DNA from: CAJCIY01 sp964245825
GTDB lineage: Bacteria; Actinomycetota; Actinomycetes; Mycobacteriales; CAJCIY01
Assembly: GCA_964245825.1 (NCBI GenBank)
Contig: CAXTNT010000004.1
Span: 124,001-188,000 of the forward strand
Direction of reading: 5' to 3'
Length of the DNA stretch: 64,000 nucleotides
Shown: positions 42,680-53,400 of the stretch, piece by piece
How the letters are laid out: every line of letters starts with the position of its first letter
Position numbering within the stretch: position 1 is the stretch's first letter
Made by a program: the position numbers and the translations under genes
Notes under the pieces: generated by a model
Told to the model about the DNA's origin: nothing
The model's database searches: none
Seen by the model: only the letters and a program-made list of their open reading frames with translations

Positions 42680-44203
42680 GTGATCGACCAGCCGTCGCCC
42701 CCCGACGATCTGCCCGAGCAGATGCGGGTACGCCGGGCCAAGTACGACAGGCTGGCGACGCCCTACGCCCTGGGCTATCCGCGGACGACCACGCCGCCCG
42801 AGTTGCGGGAGCGCTTCGCCGACCTGGCGGCGGACGTGCGCACCGGCGTGGTGGCCGCGGTCACCGGGCGGGTTGTGTTCAAGCGCGACACCGGCAAGCT
42901 CTGCTTCGCCACCATCCGCGAGGGCGGCGCGGACCTCCAGGTGATGCTGTCGCTCGACGAGGTCGGTGCCGACGCCCTGGCGGCCTGGAAGGCCGACGTC
43001 GACCTCGGCGATCACATCGGGGTCACCGGCGAGGTGATCGCCAGCCGCCGCGGCGAGCTGTCGGTGCTCGTCACCTCGTACGCGATCACCGCGAAGGCCC
43101 TGCGGCCGCCGCCCGCGCAGCACAAGGAGCTGTCGGAGGAGACCCGGGTCCGGCAGCGGTACGTCGACCTGTGGGTCCGTCCGGAGGCACGGCGGCTGGC
43201 GCTGCAGCGCGTCGCGGTGGTCCGCGCCGTCCGGGAGGTCCTGCACGACCGGGGTTTCCTCGAGATCGAGACGCCGATGCTGCAGGCGGTGCACGGCGGC
43301 GCCGCCGCTCGCCCGTTCACGACCCACATGAACGCGTACGACATGGAGCTGTACCTGCGGATCGCCCCGGAGCTGTTCCTCAAGCGCGCGGTGGTCGGTG
43401 GCCTCGAGCGGGTCTTCGAGATCAACCGCAACTTCCGCAACGAGGGCGTCGACGCCACGCACGTCAACGAGTTCGCGATGCTGGAGGCGTACGAGGCCTA
43501 CGGCGACTACGACACGATGGCCGCGCTGACCCGCGACCTGGTGCTGGCCGCGGCCGTTGCCGCCAACGGCTCGACCACGGTGCCGGGCCCGGGCGGGTCG
43601 GGCGTCGACCTGGGCGGCCCCTGGGCGTCGGTCACGCTGCACGAGGCGGTGTCCCAGGCGGTCGGCGAGCAGGTCACGCCCGACACCGACGAGGCGGTGC
43701 TGCGCCGGCTCGCGGCCGCCCGCGACGTCGACGTGACCGGGCAGCGGACCGCCGGCGAGGTGGTGCTCGCGCTGTTCGACAAGCTCGCCGAGCACACCCT
43801 GCAGGCGCCGACGTTCGTCCGGGACTACCCCGTAGAGGTCCGCCCGCTGACCCGCGCGCACCGCGACGACCCGCGCCTGACCGAGTCGTGGGACCTGGTG
43901 GTGTTCGGCGTCGAGCTGGGGACCGCGTACACAGAGCTGGTCGACCCGGTCGAGGAGCGGGCGCGGCTGACCTCCCAGTCGCTGCGCGCCGCCGGGGGCG
44001 ACGCCGAGGCGATGGCGCTGGACGAGGACTTCCTGCGCGCCCTCGAGGTCGGGATGCCCCCGACCGGAGGGATGGGGATGGGCATCGACCGGCTGCTGAT
44101 GGTGGTCACCGGCGCGACGTCGGTCCGCGAGACGATCCTGTTCCCGCTGGTCCGGCCCGAGTCCCCAGCCGTGTCCGAGCCAGGCGGTAGGAAGGACCCA
44201 TGA
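42680..44203 (+). CDS. lysS: Lysyl-tRNA synthetase, class II
   Basis: A 507-residue enzyme charging tRNA-Lys. N-terminal OB-fold (VVAAVTGRVVFKRDTGKL), class II motif 1 (FLEIETPMLQ), motif 2 (FEINRNFRNEGVDATHVNEFAMLEAY) and motif 3 (GMGMGIDRLLMVV) with the C-terminal RETILFPLVRPE typical of actinobacterial LysS. It has no membrane domain, so it is not the LysX fusion. Overlaps the next gene by ATGA. Confidence 0.96.
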   Translation: MIDQPSPPDDLPEQMRVRRAKYDRLATPYALGYPRTTTPPELRERFADLAADVRTGVVAAVTGRVVFKRDTGKLCFATIREGGADLQVMLSLDEVGADALAAWKADVDLGDHIGVTGEVIASRRGELSVLVTSYAITAKALRPPPAQHKELSEETRVRQRYVDLWVRPEARRLALQRVAVVRAVREVLHDRGFLEIETPMLQAVHGGAAARPFTTHMNAYDMELYLRIAPELFLKRAVVGGLERVFEINRNFRNEGVDATHVNEFAMLEAYEAYGDYDTMAALTRDLVLAAAVAANGSTTVPGPGGSGVDLGGPWASVTLHEAVSQAVGEQVTPDTDEAVLRRLAAARDVDVTGQRTAGEVVLALFDKLAEHTLQAPTFVRDYPVEVRPLTRAHRDDPRLTESWDLVVFGVELGTAYTELVDPVEERARLTSQSLRAAGGDAEAMALDEDFLRALEVGMPPTGGMGMGIDRLLMVVTGATSVRETILFPLVRPESPAVSEPGGRKDP

Positions 44204-44955
44204 CGGTCTTCCTGAGCCTGGACCGCCGGCTCGCGCTGGTCACCGAGCAGTCCGCCGCCCTGCAGACCGCGGCCGCCGGGGCCGACCTGACGGCGCCAGT
44301 GCCCTCCTGTCCGGACTGGACGCTGCGAGAGCTGGTCGAGCACCACGGCGACGTCCTGCGCGGGTGGGCGGCGGTGGTCGCGGCCGCCGACCCGACCGCG
44401 CAGCCCGCTTGGATGGCCTCCGACGATGCGGCCAAGCCGTGGGAGCCGATGCCCGCCGACTGGGAGCTCTGGTACCTCACCTCCCGGGCGCTGCTGCACG
44501 ACGCGGTCTCAGACGCCGGGCTGGACGCTCCCGCGTGGACCTGGTGGGGCGAGCCCGCCACCGCGGGCGCCATCGCCCGCCACCAGGTGCAGGAGGCCTG
44601 CGTGCACCGGTGGGACGCTCAGGTCGCGGCGGGCCTCGCGCCCGACCCGTTGCCGGACGACGCGGCCGAGGACGGCGTCGAGGAGATCCTCACCGTCTCG
44701 CTCGCCGCCGAGCCGCCCCCCTGGGATGGCGCCGAGCTGTCGGTGGCGCTCGAGCCGCACCAGCAGCCCGGCTGGCTGCTGACCGGGGCCGACGGGCTGG
44801 TCCGCGCCCGGCCCCTCGCGGGCGTCGTCGACCGGGCTGCTGCCACCGTGACGGGGACCGCCAGCGACCTGGTCCTGCTCCTGTACGGCCGGCTCACCCT
44901 CGACGAGCTCGGCGTGGAGGGTGACGCCGCGGCCGCCGCGCGACTGCTGGCCTGA
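44200..44955 (+). CDS. Maleylpyruvate isomerase/mycothiol-dependent enzyme family protein (DinB-like)
   Basis: A 251-residue actinobacterial protein with the MDMPI_N helical bundle (CPDWTLRELVEHHGDVLRGW at residues ~37-56; RHQVQEACVHRWDAQ with two histidines near residue 130), whose histidines and a glutamate bind a divalent metal, and a small C-terminal MDMPI_C-like domain (ending YGRLTLDEL). Family members use mycothiol as cofactor; the real substrate is unknown. Cotranscribed with lysS by overlap. Confidence 0.85.
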   Translation: MTVFLSLDRRLALVTEQSAALQTAAAGADLTAPVPSCPDWTLRELVEHHGDVLRGWAAVVAAADPTAQPAWMASDDAAKPWEPMPADWELWYLTSRALLHDAVSDAGLDAPAWTWWGEPATAGAIARHQVQEACVHRWDAQVAAGLAPDPLPDDAAEDGVEEILTVSLAAEPPPWDGAELSVALEPHQQPGWLLTGADGLVRARPLAGVVDRAAATVTGTASDLVLLLYGRLTLDELGVEGDAAAAARLLA

Positions 44956-45087
44956 TGCGTGGTGCGGGCCAGTCGGCGCAGCCGAACCGGACCGGGTGAG
45001 CGTCCTCGCGCCCCGCCGAACTGCGGTGATCGCTGTGGCATCCTGGGGAATGGCCGACGTGCCGTCCCCGACAGCGAGAGGCAGGAC

Positions 45088-45423
45088 ATGGCGCAGCGCA
45101 CGATGGTGGTTCTCACCGACGACGTCGACGGCGGTCCCGCGGACCAGACCGTGAGCTTCGCGCTCGATGACGTCGGCTACACGATCGACCTGAGCGACGG
45201 TAACGCTGCCGCCCTCCGGGATGCGCTGGCCGTCTGGGTCGCGCACGCGCGCAAGACTGCGCGCCCGCAGCGCCTCGGCGGTTCGCCGCGTCGGCGCGGT
45301 GAGCCCCGGGCCGACCTGGCCGCCGTCCGTAGCTGGGGCAAGGAGAACGGCTTCACCGTGAGCGAGCGCGGTCGGATCGGCGCCGACCTGCAGCAGGCCT
45401 ACGACGCGGCCCACGCGAGCTAG
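45088..45423 (+). CDS. lsr2: Nucleoid-associated silencer Lsr2
   Basis: A 111-residue H-NS-like bridging protein that silences AT-rich, foreign DNA. N-terminal dimerisation domain (ADQTVSFALDDVGYTIDLS) and C-terminal DNA-binding domain with the conserved Arg-Gly-Arg of the minor-groove binder in VSERGRIGADLQQAY, preceded by VRSWGKENGF. GAGAGG lies about eight bases before the ATG. Adjacent to clpC as in many actinobacteria. Confidence 0.96.
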   Translation: MAQRTMVVLTDDVDGGPADQTVSFALDDVGYTIDLSDGNAAALRDALAVWVAHARKTARPQRLGGSPRRRGEPRADLAAVRSWGKENGFTVSERGRIGADLQQAYDAAHAS

Positions 45424-45443
45424 CGCGGCCGACCGCGGCCGAC

Positions 45444-45461
45444 GTTCGCCCTCGGCGGAAC
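45444..45461. promoter_or_regulatory. ClgR-like operator upstream of clpC
   Basis: CGCC-CTC-GGCG is a perfect palindrome flanked by GTT and GAAC (with one extra G), close to the CGCY-N3-RGCG core known for the ClgR activator of clp genes in corynebacteria and streptomycetes. It lies about 150 bases before the clpC start and 90 before a TAACAT -10 candidate (45547-45552), a position compatible with activation. Confidence 0.35.
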
Positions 45462-45546
45462 GCGGCGGCGCCCGGAACACGTGCCCACAGCCTGCTGGTT
45501 GCTGACCAGCGAGTGCGTTGGGGAGCTGAGCGTCGCAGCGCGCGAC

Positions 45547-45552
45547 TAACAT
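45547..45552 (+). promoter_or_regulatory. Possible clpC -10 box
   Basis: TAACAT about 55 bases before the clpC start, in a GC-rich leader; no -35 match at 16-19 bases was recognised. Confidence 0.3.
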
Positions 45553-45607
45553 TGGGCAGGGCTGGTGCCGGCTGTCGGCGGCTGTCCCCACGGGTGAGGA
45601 GCCGAGC

Positions 45608-48130
<2,523 letters not shown>

Positions 48131-48170
48131 CCGCCAGCCGCCGTCCCGTCCGCGGGGCGGCAGGTTGTCT

Positions 48171-48201
48171 CCGCGCGGCGGCACGCTCTCGCGCCGCGCG
48201 G
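48171..48201. terminator. Bidirectional hairpin between clpC and mutY
   Basis: CCGCGCGGCG (48171-48180) pairs perfectly with CGCCGCGCGG (48192-48201) around an 11-base loop, between two convergent genes. Confidence 0.6.
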
Positions 48202-48234
48202 CGGCGGGCTGACGTCGCCGGCGCTCGGTTCAGG

Positions 48235-49122
48235 TCACGTCGGAAGCGCGTAGCCGGTGACCGGATTGCCAACGGCAAGCCCGTCCGCGAGCAGCGAGGT
48301 CAGCGCACGTTCGCGCTGCTCCGCATCCGCCCACAGCGGCGCGAGGTCGGCGGCCGCCACCGGATCGTTCGTCGCCCGGAGCATGCCGAGCAGCCGGCCC
48401 CGAACTTGGCGGTCGGTCCCGGCGTACCCCTGCGGGCGGGGAGCCGGCCCGTCCCAGGCCGGTGCGCCGGCCGCCAGCCAGGCGCAGTTGGCGGCCAGAG
48501 GACAGCGGGCGCAGGCGGGCCGGCGCGCGGTGCAGACGAGCGCGCCGAGCTCCATCACGGCCACCGACCACCGCGGCGCGTGGCGGGTCGGCAGCAGGGT
48601 CTCGACCGCGCGACGGTCCGCTGCGGTGACCGGGCGCGGGTCGTCCTGCCCGAGCGCCGCCCGCGCCACGACCCGCTTGACGTTGGTGTCGACGACCGCC
48701 ACCCGCGCGCCGTAGGCGAAGGCCGCCACGGCGGCAGCGGTGTACGCCCCGACGCCTGGCAGCGCCCGCAGGTCGGTGGCCGCCGCGGGCACCTGCCCGT
48801 CGTGCCGGGCGACGCACGCCAGCGCCGCCTCGCGCAGCCGCAGCGCCCGCCGCGGGTAGCCGAGGCTCGCCCACGCCCGGACGACGTCCGCCGGGCTGGC
48901 CGCTGCGCAGTCCGCGGGCGTGGGCCACGCCGCCAGCCAGCTCTCCCAGGCGGGCCGGACGCGAGCCACCGGCGTCTGCTGGAGCATCACCTCGCTGACC
49001 AGCACCCCCCAGGGGCTGGCGTCGGCGACCCGCCAGGGCAGGTCACGGGCGTGAGCGTCGTACCACGTCTCGAGCCTGGCGGGGTCGAGCGGGCCAGGCA
49101 CCGCCGCATCGTGACACGGCAC
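48235..49122 (-). CDS. mutY: A/G-specific adenine DNA glycosylase
   Basis: A 295-residue base-excision enzyme removing A opposite 8-oxoG. Catalytic Glu44 in SEVMLQQTPV, helix-hairpin-helix LPGVGAYTAA at ~121, catalytic Asp145 in VVDTNVKR, and the [4Fe-4S] ligands Cys197-x6-Cys204-x2-Cys207-x5-Cys213. It is short and lacks the NUDIX-like C-terminal domain, as in other actinobacteria. The open frame reaches an ATG at 49143, but that codon overlaps the divergent ATG at 49142; GTG 49122, six bases from a minus-strand AAGCCT, is chosen. GTG 49101 is another option. Confidence 0.93.
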   Translation of the reverse strand: MPCHDAAVPGPLDPARLETWYDAHARDLPWRVADASPWGVLVSEVMLQQTPVARVRPAWESWLAAWPTPADCAAASPADVVRAWASLGYPRRALRLREAALACVARHDGQVPAAATDLRALPGVGAYTAAAVAAFAYGARVAVVDTNVKRVVARAALGQDDPRPVTAADRRAVETLLPTRHAPRWSVAVMELGALVCTARRPACARCPLAANCAWLAAGAPAWDGPAPRPQGYAGTDRQVRGRLLGMLRATNDPVAAADLAPLWADAEQRERALTSLLADGLAVGNPVTGYALPT

Positions 49123-49127
49123 TCTTC

Positions 49128-49134
49128 TAGGCTT
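49128..49134. promoter_or_regulatory. Overlapping divergent -10 boxes for mutY and the adjacent secreted-protein gene
   Basis: TAGGCT (49128-49133, plus) lies eight bases before the ATG at 49142; the same bases on the minus strand read AAGCCT (49134-49129), six bases before the mutY GTG at 49122. A shared bidirectional promoter with leaderless transcripts both ways is the simplest reading. Confidence 0.4.
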
Positions 49135-49141
49135 CGGGTGC

Positions 49142-49783
49142 ATGGGGCTGCGCGAGGTGATCCGACCCGCGGGGCCGCTGCCACAGCCGGTCTACTGGCT
49201 GCGCCGCGCGGCGGTGCTGCTGCCGCTGCTGGCCCTCGTCGTGGTGATCGTCGTCCTTGCCAGCGGTGGGTCGTCGCAGCCGCGCGGCAACGCCGGTTCG
49301 TCCCCGGTCCCGACCCCGAGTTCGAGTTCGAGTTCGCCGCCGAGCATGAGCACCCCCGCCGGCACCAGCACGGCGTCGACCCCGAGCAGCACGCCGTCGA
49401 CCCCGGCTGCCTGCCCGGCGTCCGCCCTCGCGCTCGTGGTCACCCCCTCGGCGCGCACCTATCCCGGCGGTGCGTCCGTCCGCTTCACCACCACCCTGCG
49501 GACCACCGGACCGGCCTGCACCGCCGCTGGGCCGTTGTCGCTCGTGGTCACGTCCGGCCCCGATCGGGTCTGGGGGTCCGCCGACTGCTCGGCGCCGGCC
49601 GGCGCCCGGACCGGACTGCCGGTGGCGGGGTCGCAGTCGGCGGTACGGAGCTGGAACCGCGTTCGCAGCGAGCCGGGATGCACCCGCGTGATCGGCACCG
49701 GGACCGCGCTGCCCGGCAACTACCGGGTCACCGCGACCTGGGGCGGGGTGACCAGCGCGCCGGCGAGCTTCGCCCTGGCCTGA
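49142..49783 (+). CDS. Membrane-anchored extracytoplasmic protein of unknown function
   Basis: A 213-residue protein: short cytoplasmic leader, one membrane helix (residues ~21-40, VLLPLLALVVVIVVLA), a serine-, threonine- and proline-rich linker (~45-88), then a beta-rich domain of ~120 residues with six cysteines-like spacing (ACPASAL, GPACTAAG, SADCSAP, PGCTRV) that looks like an immunoglobulin-type fold ending NYRVTATWGGV. No family assigned. It lies between mutY and disA in a context where similar anchored proteins occur in other actinobacteria. Confidence 0.75.
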   Translation: MGLREVIRPAGPLPQPVYWLRRAAVLLPLLALVVVIVVLASGGSSQPRGNAGSSPVPTPSSSSSSPPSMSTPAGTSTASTPSSTPSTPAACPASALALVVTPSARTYPGGASVRFTTTLRTTGPACTAAGPLSLVVTSGPDRVWGSADCSAPAGARTGLPVAGSQSAVRSWNRVRSEPGCTRVIGTGTALPGNYRVTATWGGVTSAPASFALA

Positions 49784-49813
49784 CGAGCGACCAGCCGGCG
49801 CGGCTCGTGGCGC

Positions 49814-50893
49814 TCAGACGTAGCGCTCGAGGATGCTGGACTCCGCCAGCCGGGACAGCCCCTCGCGGACAGCGCGGGCGCGGGTCTCCCCGATGCCCTC
49901 TACGGTCTGCAGGTCCTCGACGCTGGCGGCCAGCAGCTTCTGCAGGCTGCCGAAGTGCTCGACGAGTCGGTCGACGAGCGGCCGCGGCAGCCGCGGTACG
50001 CGGGCCAGCAACCGGTAGCCGCGGGGTGACACCGCGAGGTCCTGGCCGTCCACGGCGAGCGCCAGTCCGGCGGCGCGCGCCACCGCCGCGAGGTCGAGCA
50101 GGTCGACCGACCCCAGCACGTCGAGCTCGGCGAGCACGGCCTCCGCGGTCCGCGCCCGGCGCCCGGTCGGCACGTAGTCGTTGACCAGCAGCTCGCGGTC
50201 GAGCTCCACGCCCGCCATCAGCTCGTCGAGCTGCAGCACGACGAGCCGGCCGTCGACGCCGAGCTCGACGACGTAGCCCTCGAGCTCGCGGGCGATCCGC
50301 CGGACCATCTCCATCCGCTGCAGCACCAGCAGCACGTCGCGCACGGTGACGAGGTCCTCGGTCTCCAGCGCCGAGAGCGTGCCGGAGACCTCGTCCAGGC
50401 GGAGCTTGTAGCGCTCCAGTGCCTGCAGCGCCTGGTTCGCGCGGCCGAGGATGGCCGGCGAGCCCTCGATGACGTGCCGGTGCCCGTCCTCGTACAAGGC
50501 GATGATCTTCATCGACTGGCTGACGCTGATGACCGGCAGGCCGGTCTGGCGGGCGACGCGCTCGGCGGTGCGGTGCCGGGTGCCCGACTCCTCGGTGGGG
50601 ATGGTCGGGTCGGGTACCAGCTGCACGGCGGCCCGGACGATCCGGGTGAGGTCGGCCGACAGGACGACGGCGCCGTCCATCTTGGCCAGCTCGCGCAGCC
50701 GGGTCGCGGAGAACTCGACGTCGAGCGGGAAACCGCCGGTGCACAACGACTCGACCACTCGGTCGAAGCCCAGCACGATCAGCGCACCGGTGTTGCCGCG
50801 CAGGATCCGCTCGAGGCTGTCGCGCAGGGCGGTCCCGGGCGCGAGGGCTGCCAGCGTCGTCCGCAACTGGTCCTCGCCACCGGTGGTGACCAC
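49814..50893 (-). CDS. disA: DNA-integrity scanning protein / diadenylate cyclase DisA
   Basis: A 359-residue c-di-AMP synthase. Diadenylate cyclase motifs DGA (73-75, KMDGAVVLS) and RHR (106-108, SGTRHRTAERV) are intact; a linker follows and then a C-terminal helix-hairpin-helix domain (LQTVEGIGETRARAVREGL) that binds branched DNA. GTG 50893 has GAGGAG eight bases upstream, which decides against the 23-codon longer frame that would overlap the radA end region. Downstream of radA, the usual functional partner. Confidence 0.96.
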   Translation of the reverse strand: MVTTGGEDQLRTTLAALAPGTALRDSLERILRGNTGALIVLGFDRVVESLCTGGFPLDVEFSATRLRELAKMDGAVVLSADLTRIVRAAVQLVPDPTIPTEESGTRHRTAERVARQTGLPVISVSQSMKIIALYEDGHRHVIEGSPAILGRANQALQALERYKLRLDEVSGTLSALETEDLVTVRDVLLVLQRMEMVRRIARELEGYVVELGVDGRLVVLQLDELMAGVELDRELLVNDYVPTGRRARTAEAVLAELDVLGSVDLLDLAAVARAAGLALAVDGQDLAVSPRGYRLLARVPRLPRPLVDRLVEHFGSLQKLLAASVEDLQTVEGIGETRARAVREGLSRLAESSILERYV

Positions 50894-50933
50894 GTTGGCT
50901 TCTCCTCGTCCCCGCCGGCTGCCCGGGTCGATG

Positions 50934-52307
50934 CTACCGAGCGGAGAGATGGCTGAGCGCATCCCGGACGTGCGCGACCGGCACCGTGGTCATCGTCGCG
51001 TGGGCCGGGACGGCCTCCCCGCCGGCCGGGACGAGGGCGCGGACGAAGCCGAGGCGGGACGCCTCGGCCAGCCGAGCGGCGAGCCTCGGCACGGGCCGGA
51101 CCTCGCCGGCCAGGCCGACCTCGCCGAGTGCCACTGTTCGCGGCAGCAGGGCGACGTCACGGCGGGCGCCGCCGAGGGCCAGCAGCAAGGCGAGGTCGGC
51201 GGCGGGGTCGGTCAGCCGGACCCCGCCCACGGTCGAGGCGTAGACCTCCAGGCCCGCCACGGGGCAGCGGGCACGGCGCTCCAGCACGGCCAGCAGCATC
51301 GCGACCCGGGCCGCGTCCAGGCCGCTGACCGCGCGGCGCGGCAACGCTGCCGAGCTGTCGACCAGCAGGGCCTGCACCTCACAGAGCAGCGCCCGCCGGC
51401 CCTCCATGCTGACGGTCACCGCGGTGCCGGGCGTCGAGCCAGCGTCGCCGGACAGGAACAGCCCGGACGGGTCGGGCAGGCCCTGGATGCCGTCCTCGGT
51501 GAGCTGGAAGCAACCGACCTCGTCGGTGGCGCCGAAGCGGTTCTTGGTCGCGCGGACCAGCCGCAACCCGCTCTGCCGCTCGCCCTCGAAGGACAGCACG
51601 ACGTCCACGAGGTGCTCCAGCACCCGCGGGCCGGCCACCGACCCGTCCTTGGTCACGTGGCCGACCAGCAGCACCGGCAGGCCACGGTCCTTGGCCACCC
51701 GGATCAGGGCGGCGGCGACCTCACGTACCTGCGTGACGCCGCCCGCTGCCCCCTCGACACCGGGATGGCTGATGGTCTGGACCGAGTCGACGACGAGCAG
51801 CCCGGGCCGGACCGCGTCGATGTGTCCGAGGACCGCGGCGAGGTCGGTCTCGGCGGCGAGGTACAGGTGCGGGGAGAGCGCACCCATCCGGCCGGCGCGC
51901 AGCCGTACCTGCGCCGCGGACTCCTCGCCGCTGACGATCAGCGCCGGCGCGCCCTCGCGGCCCGCGCGATGGGCCACCTCGAGCAGCAGGGTGGACTTGC
52001 CGACGCCAGGCTCGCCGGCCACCAGCACCACCCCACCCGGCACCAGGCCGCCGCCCAGCACGCGGTCGAGCTCCCCCACGCCCGTCGGGCGGGCCCGGGC
52101 CGCTGCGACGTCGACCTCAGCGATGGGCCGCGCCGGCACGGCAACTGTGGCCGGGGTCACCGCCCGGGCGGACGGGGCCCCGAGCTCGCTGAGGGTGCCC
52201 CAGGCCTGGCACTCCGGACAGCGACCGGCCCAGCGGACCGTGCTGGCCCCGCACTCGCCGCAGCGGTAGCCGGGACGAGGGGCGCTGCGGGCAGGGCGGG
52301 CGGGCAC
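50934..52307 (-). CDS. radA: DNA repair protein RadA
   Basis: A 457-residue RecA-like recombination ATPase helping branch migration. C4 zinc finger Cys16-x2-Cys19, Cys30-x2-Cys33; Walker A GEPGVGKST at 98-106; RadA signature KNRFG; and a C-terminal Lon-like domain (KDG, then LSGDAGSTPGTAVTVSMEG). The GTG start at 52307 has TAGCCT seven bases upstream, fitting a leaderless transcript. disA begins 41 bases after its stop. Confidence 0.96.
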   Translation of the reverse strand: MPARPARSAPRPGYRCGECGASTVRWAGRCPECQAWGTLSELGAPSARAVTPATVAVPARPIAEVDVAAARARPTGVGELDRVLGGGLVPGGVVLVAGEPGVGKSTLLLEVAHRAGREGAPALIVSGEESAAQVRLRAGRMGALSPHLYLAAETDLAAVLGHIDAVRPGLLVVDSVQTISHPGVEGAAGGVTQVREVAAALIRVAKDRGLPVLLVGHVTKDGSVAGPRVLEHLVDVVLSFEGERQSGLRLVRATKNRFGATDEVGCFQLTEDGIQGLPDPSGLFLSGDAGSTPGTAVTVSMEGRRALLCEVQALLVDSSAALPRRAVSGLDAARVAMLLAVLERRARCPVAGLEVYASTVGGVRLTDPAADLALLLALGGARRDVALLPRTVALGEVGLAGEVRPVPRLAARLAEASRLGFVRALVPAGGEAVPAHATMTTVPVAHVRDALSHLSAR

Positions 52308-52314
52308 GACCTCA

Positions 52315-52320
52315 AGGCTA
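52315..52320 (-). promoter_or_regulatory. -10 box for leaderless radA-disA transcript
   Basis: TAGCCT on the minus strand, seven bases before the radA GTG. Confidence 0.5.
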
Positions 52321-52360
52321 AGCGTCGGGTACGACGCTGGTGCGACCTAGCCACCCACCT

Positions 52361-52430
52361 CCCCGCCGAGATGCGGCGTGTTCACCGCGACACGCTGATG
52401 CGTGCGTACATTTGCCGCATCTCGGCGAGG
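52361..52430 (+). repeat. Palindromic repeat element, copy A
   Basis: A hairpin with 14-bp perfect arms (CGCCGAGATGCGGC at 52364-52377 and GCCGCATCTCGGCG at 52414-52427), extended outward with near pairing. The first 35 bases (52361-52395) recur exactly, inverted, at 53317-53351 on the far side of the lipoprotein gene. Confidence 0.85.
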
Positions 52431-52444
52431 GGGTGGTCAGCGGG

Positions 52445-53158
52445 CTAGGACGCGGGTGAGCCGTTGAGAGCGGTCGGGCTCTCCGACAGGCCGCCGGCTC
52501 CGGGCGAGGCGCTTGCGCTCGGCGCCGGCGTCGAGGCGGTGGGGCCGCCGGCGGCATTGGCCGCGGTGACCGAGGGCAGCGGCGATGCACCGTTGCCCGC
52601 CTGCGGCCCGCCGGTGATGGGTACGTAGAGCGTGACGCTGCCGGCCGACCGGAAGGTGAAGGTCACCGGCACGGACTGGCCGATCAGCGGGCTGCCGGTG
52701 AGCCCGGCCACGGTGATGAGATCCCGGCCCCCGCCGAGGAAGACGCCGGTCTGGGCCGGCAGCCCGACCCCAGCCCCGCCGACGGCCGCCGGGGCCGCGG
52801 TGACGTCGTCCTGCGGGTTGTCGGAGGGGTCGCCGTACGCGTTGGCGGTGCCGGCCGCCGTCGGCAGCGTGAAGCTCGCGGCCTGGGGGCTGGTCATCGC
52901 GGTGAGCGCATCGGCCTCTCCCGCTCCGTTGAAGAACGCGACCGCCATCACCGCGCCACCGCCCAAGCCGAGCGTCAGCGTCGCGTTGCGAATCAGGACC
53001 GAGCCGGCTTGGCCGCTCGCCCCGCTGACGGAGCTGTGCTCCTTGGACTGCTCGGCGACCCCGTTGTTGCCACAGCCGGCCAGGCAGAGAACGGCGGCGA
53101 CTGCCAGTGCCGGCGCGGCGAGCGCGGCGCGGGCGGGGCGGCGGGGCAGGCGCGGCAC
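52445..53158 (-). CDS. Lipoprotein of unknown function
   Basis: A 237-residue protein with a lipoprotein signal (basic VPRLPRRPAR, hydrophobic core, lipobox LAGC). The mature part is beta-rich with GSVLIRNATLTLG and later VPVTFTFRSAGSVTLYVPI, the layout seen in PCu(A)C-like or copper-chaperone-like exported proteins, but the metal-binding Met/His motifs are not obvious, so no function is assigned. The C-terminal 45 residues are low complexity (S, P, A, G). GAGGAG ten bases before the GTG decides the start. The gene is framed by inverted copies of a palindromic repeat. Confidence 0.75.
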   Translation of the reverse strand: MPRLPRRPARAALAAPALAVAAVLCLAGCGNNGVAEQSKEHSSVSGASGQAGSVLIRNATLTLGLGGGAVMAVAFFNGAGEADALTAMTSPQAASFTLPTAAGTANAYGDPSDNPQDDVTAAPAAVGGAGVGLPAQTGVFLGGGRDLITVAGLTGSPLIGQSVPVTFTFRSAGSVTLYVPITGGPQAGNGASPLPSVTAANAAGGPTASTPAPSASASPGAGGLSESPTALNGSPAS

Positions 53159-53282
53159 CGGTCGGTCTCCTCGGCTGTCGGCGGGGTTCGGACCCCAGCT
53201 CGCGGGCGGGCGCAAGACTATCGCCTGGCGTCGTACCCCGCGCCGCGACGGGCTCGCGGTCACTCGGCTCTCGCCGGTTACC

Positions 53283-53351
53283 CCCCTCGAGATGTGCCAG
53301 ATGTACGTGCCCAGCCGCGTGTCGCGGTGAACACGCCGCATCTCGGCGGGG
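53283..53351 (-). repeat. Palindromic repeat element, copy B (inverted relative to copy A)
   Basis: Bases 53317-53351, read on the minus strand, are identical over 35 bases to 52361-52395. The other arm (CTCGAGATGTGCC near 53286) has diverged, so the hairpin is weaker than in copy A. The middle has drifted too. Confidence 0.8.
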
Positions 53352-53395
53352 CGGCGGGGGACAGCCTGCATCTCGGCGGGGCGGCGGGGGACAGG
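53338..53395 (+). repeat. 30-bp tandem repeat (two units)
   Basis: GCATCTCGGCGGGGCGGCGG plus GGGACAGCCT forms a 30-base unit at 53338-53367, repeated at 53368-53395. It is an outgrowth of the end of palindromic element B, so the arm GCATCTCGGCGGGG occurs twice in a row. Confidence 0.85.
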
Positions 53396-53400
53396 CGGCG

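Noticed and set aside
42680..44203. LysX-type fusion of lysyl-tRNA synthetase with a lipid transferase
   Set aside because: The protein has only the OB-fold and class II catalytic domain; the lipid aminoacyltransferase is a separate gene at 24777-26713.
49122..49143. mutY start at ATG 49143
   Set aside because: It would share bases with the divergent ATG at 49142 and lacks any promoter or ribosome-binding signal; GTG 49122 fits better.
50451..52448. 665-codon plus-strand frame opposite disA and radA
   Set aside because: Antisense shadow; disA and radA motifs are complete on the other strand.
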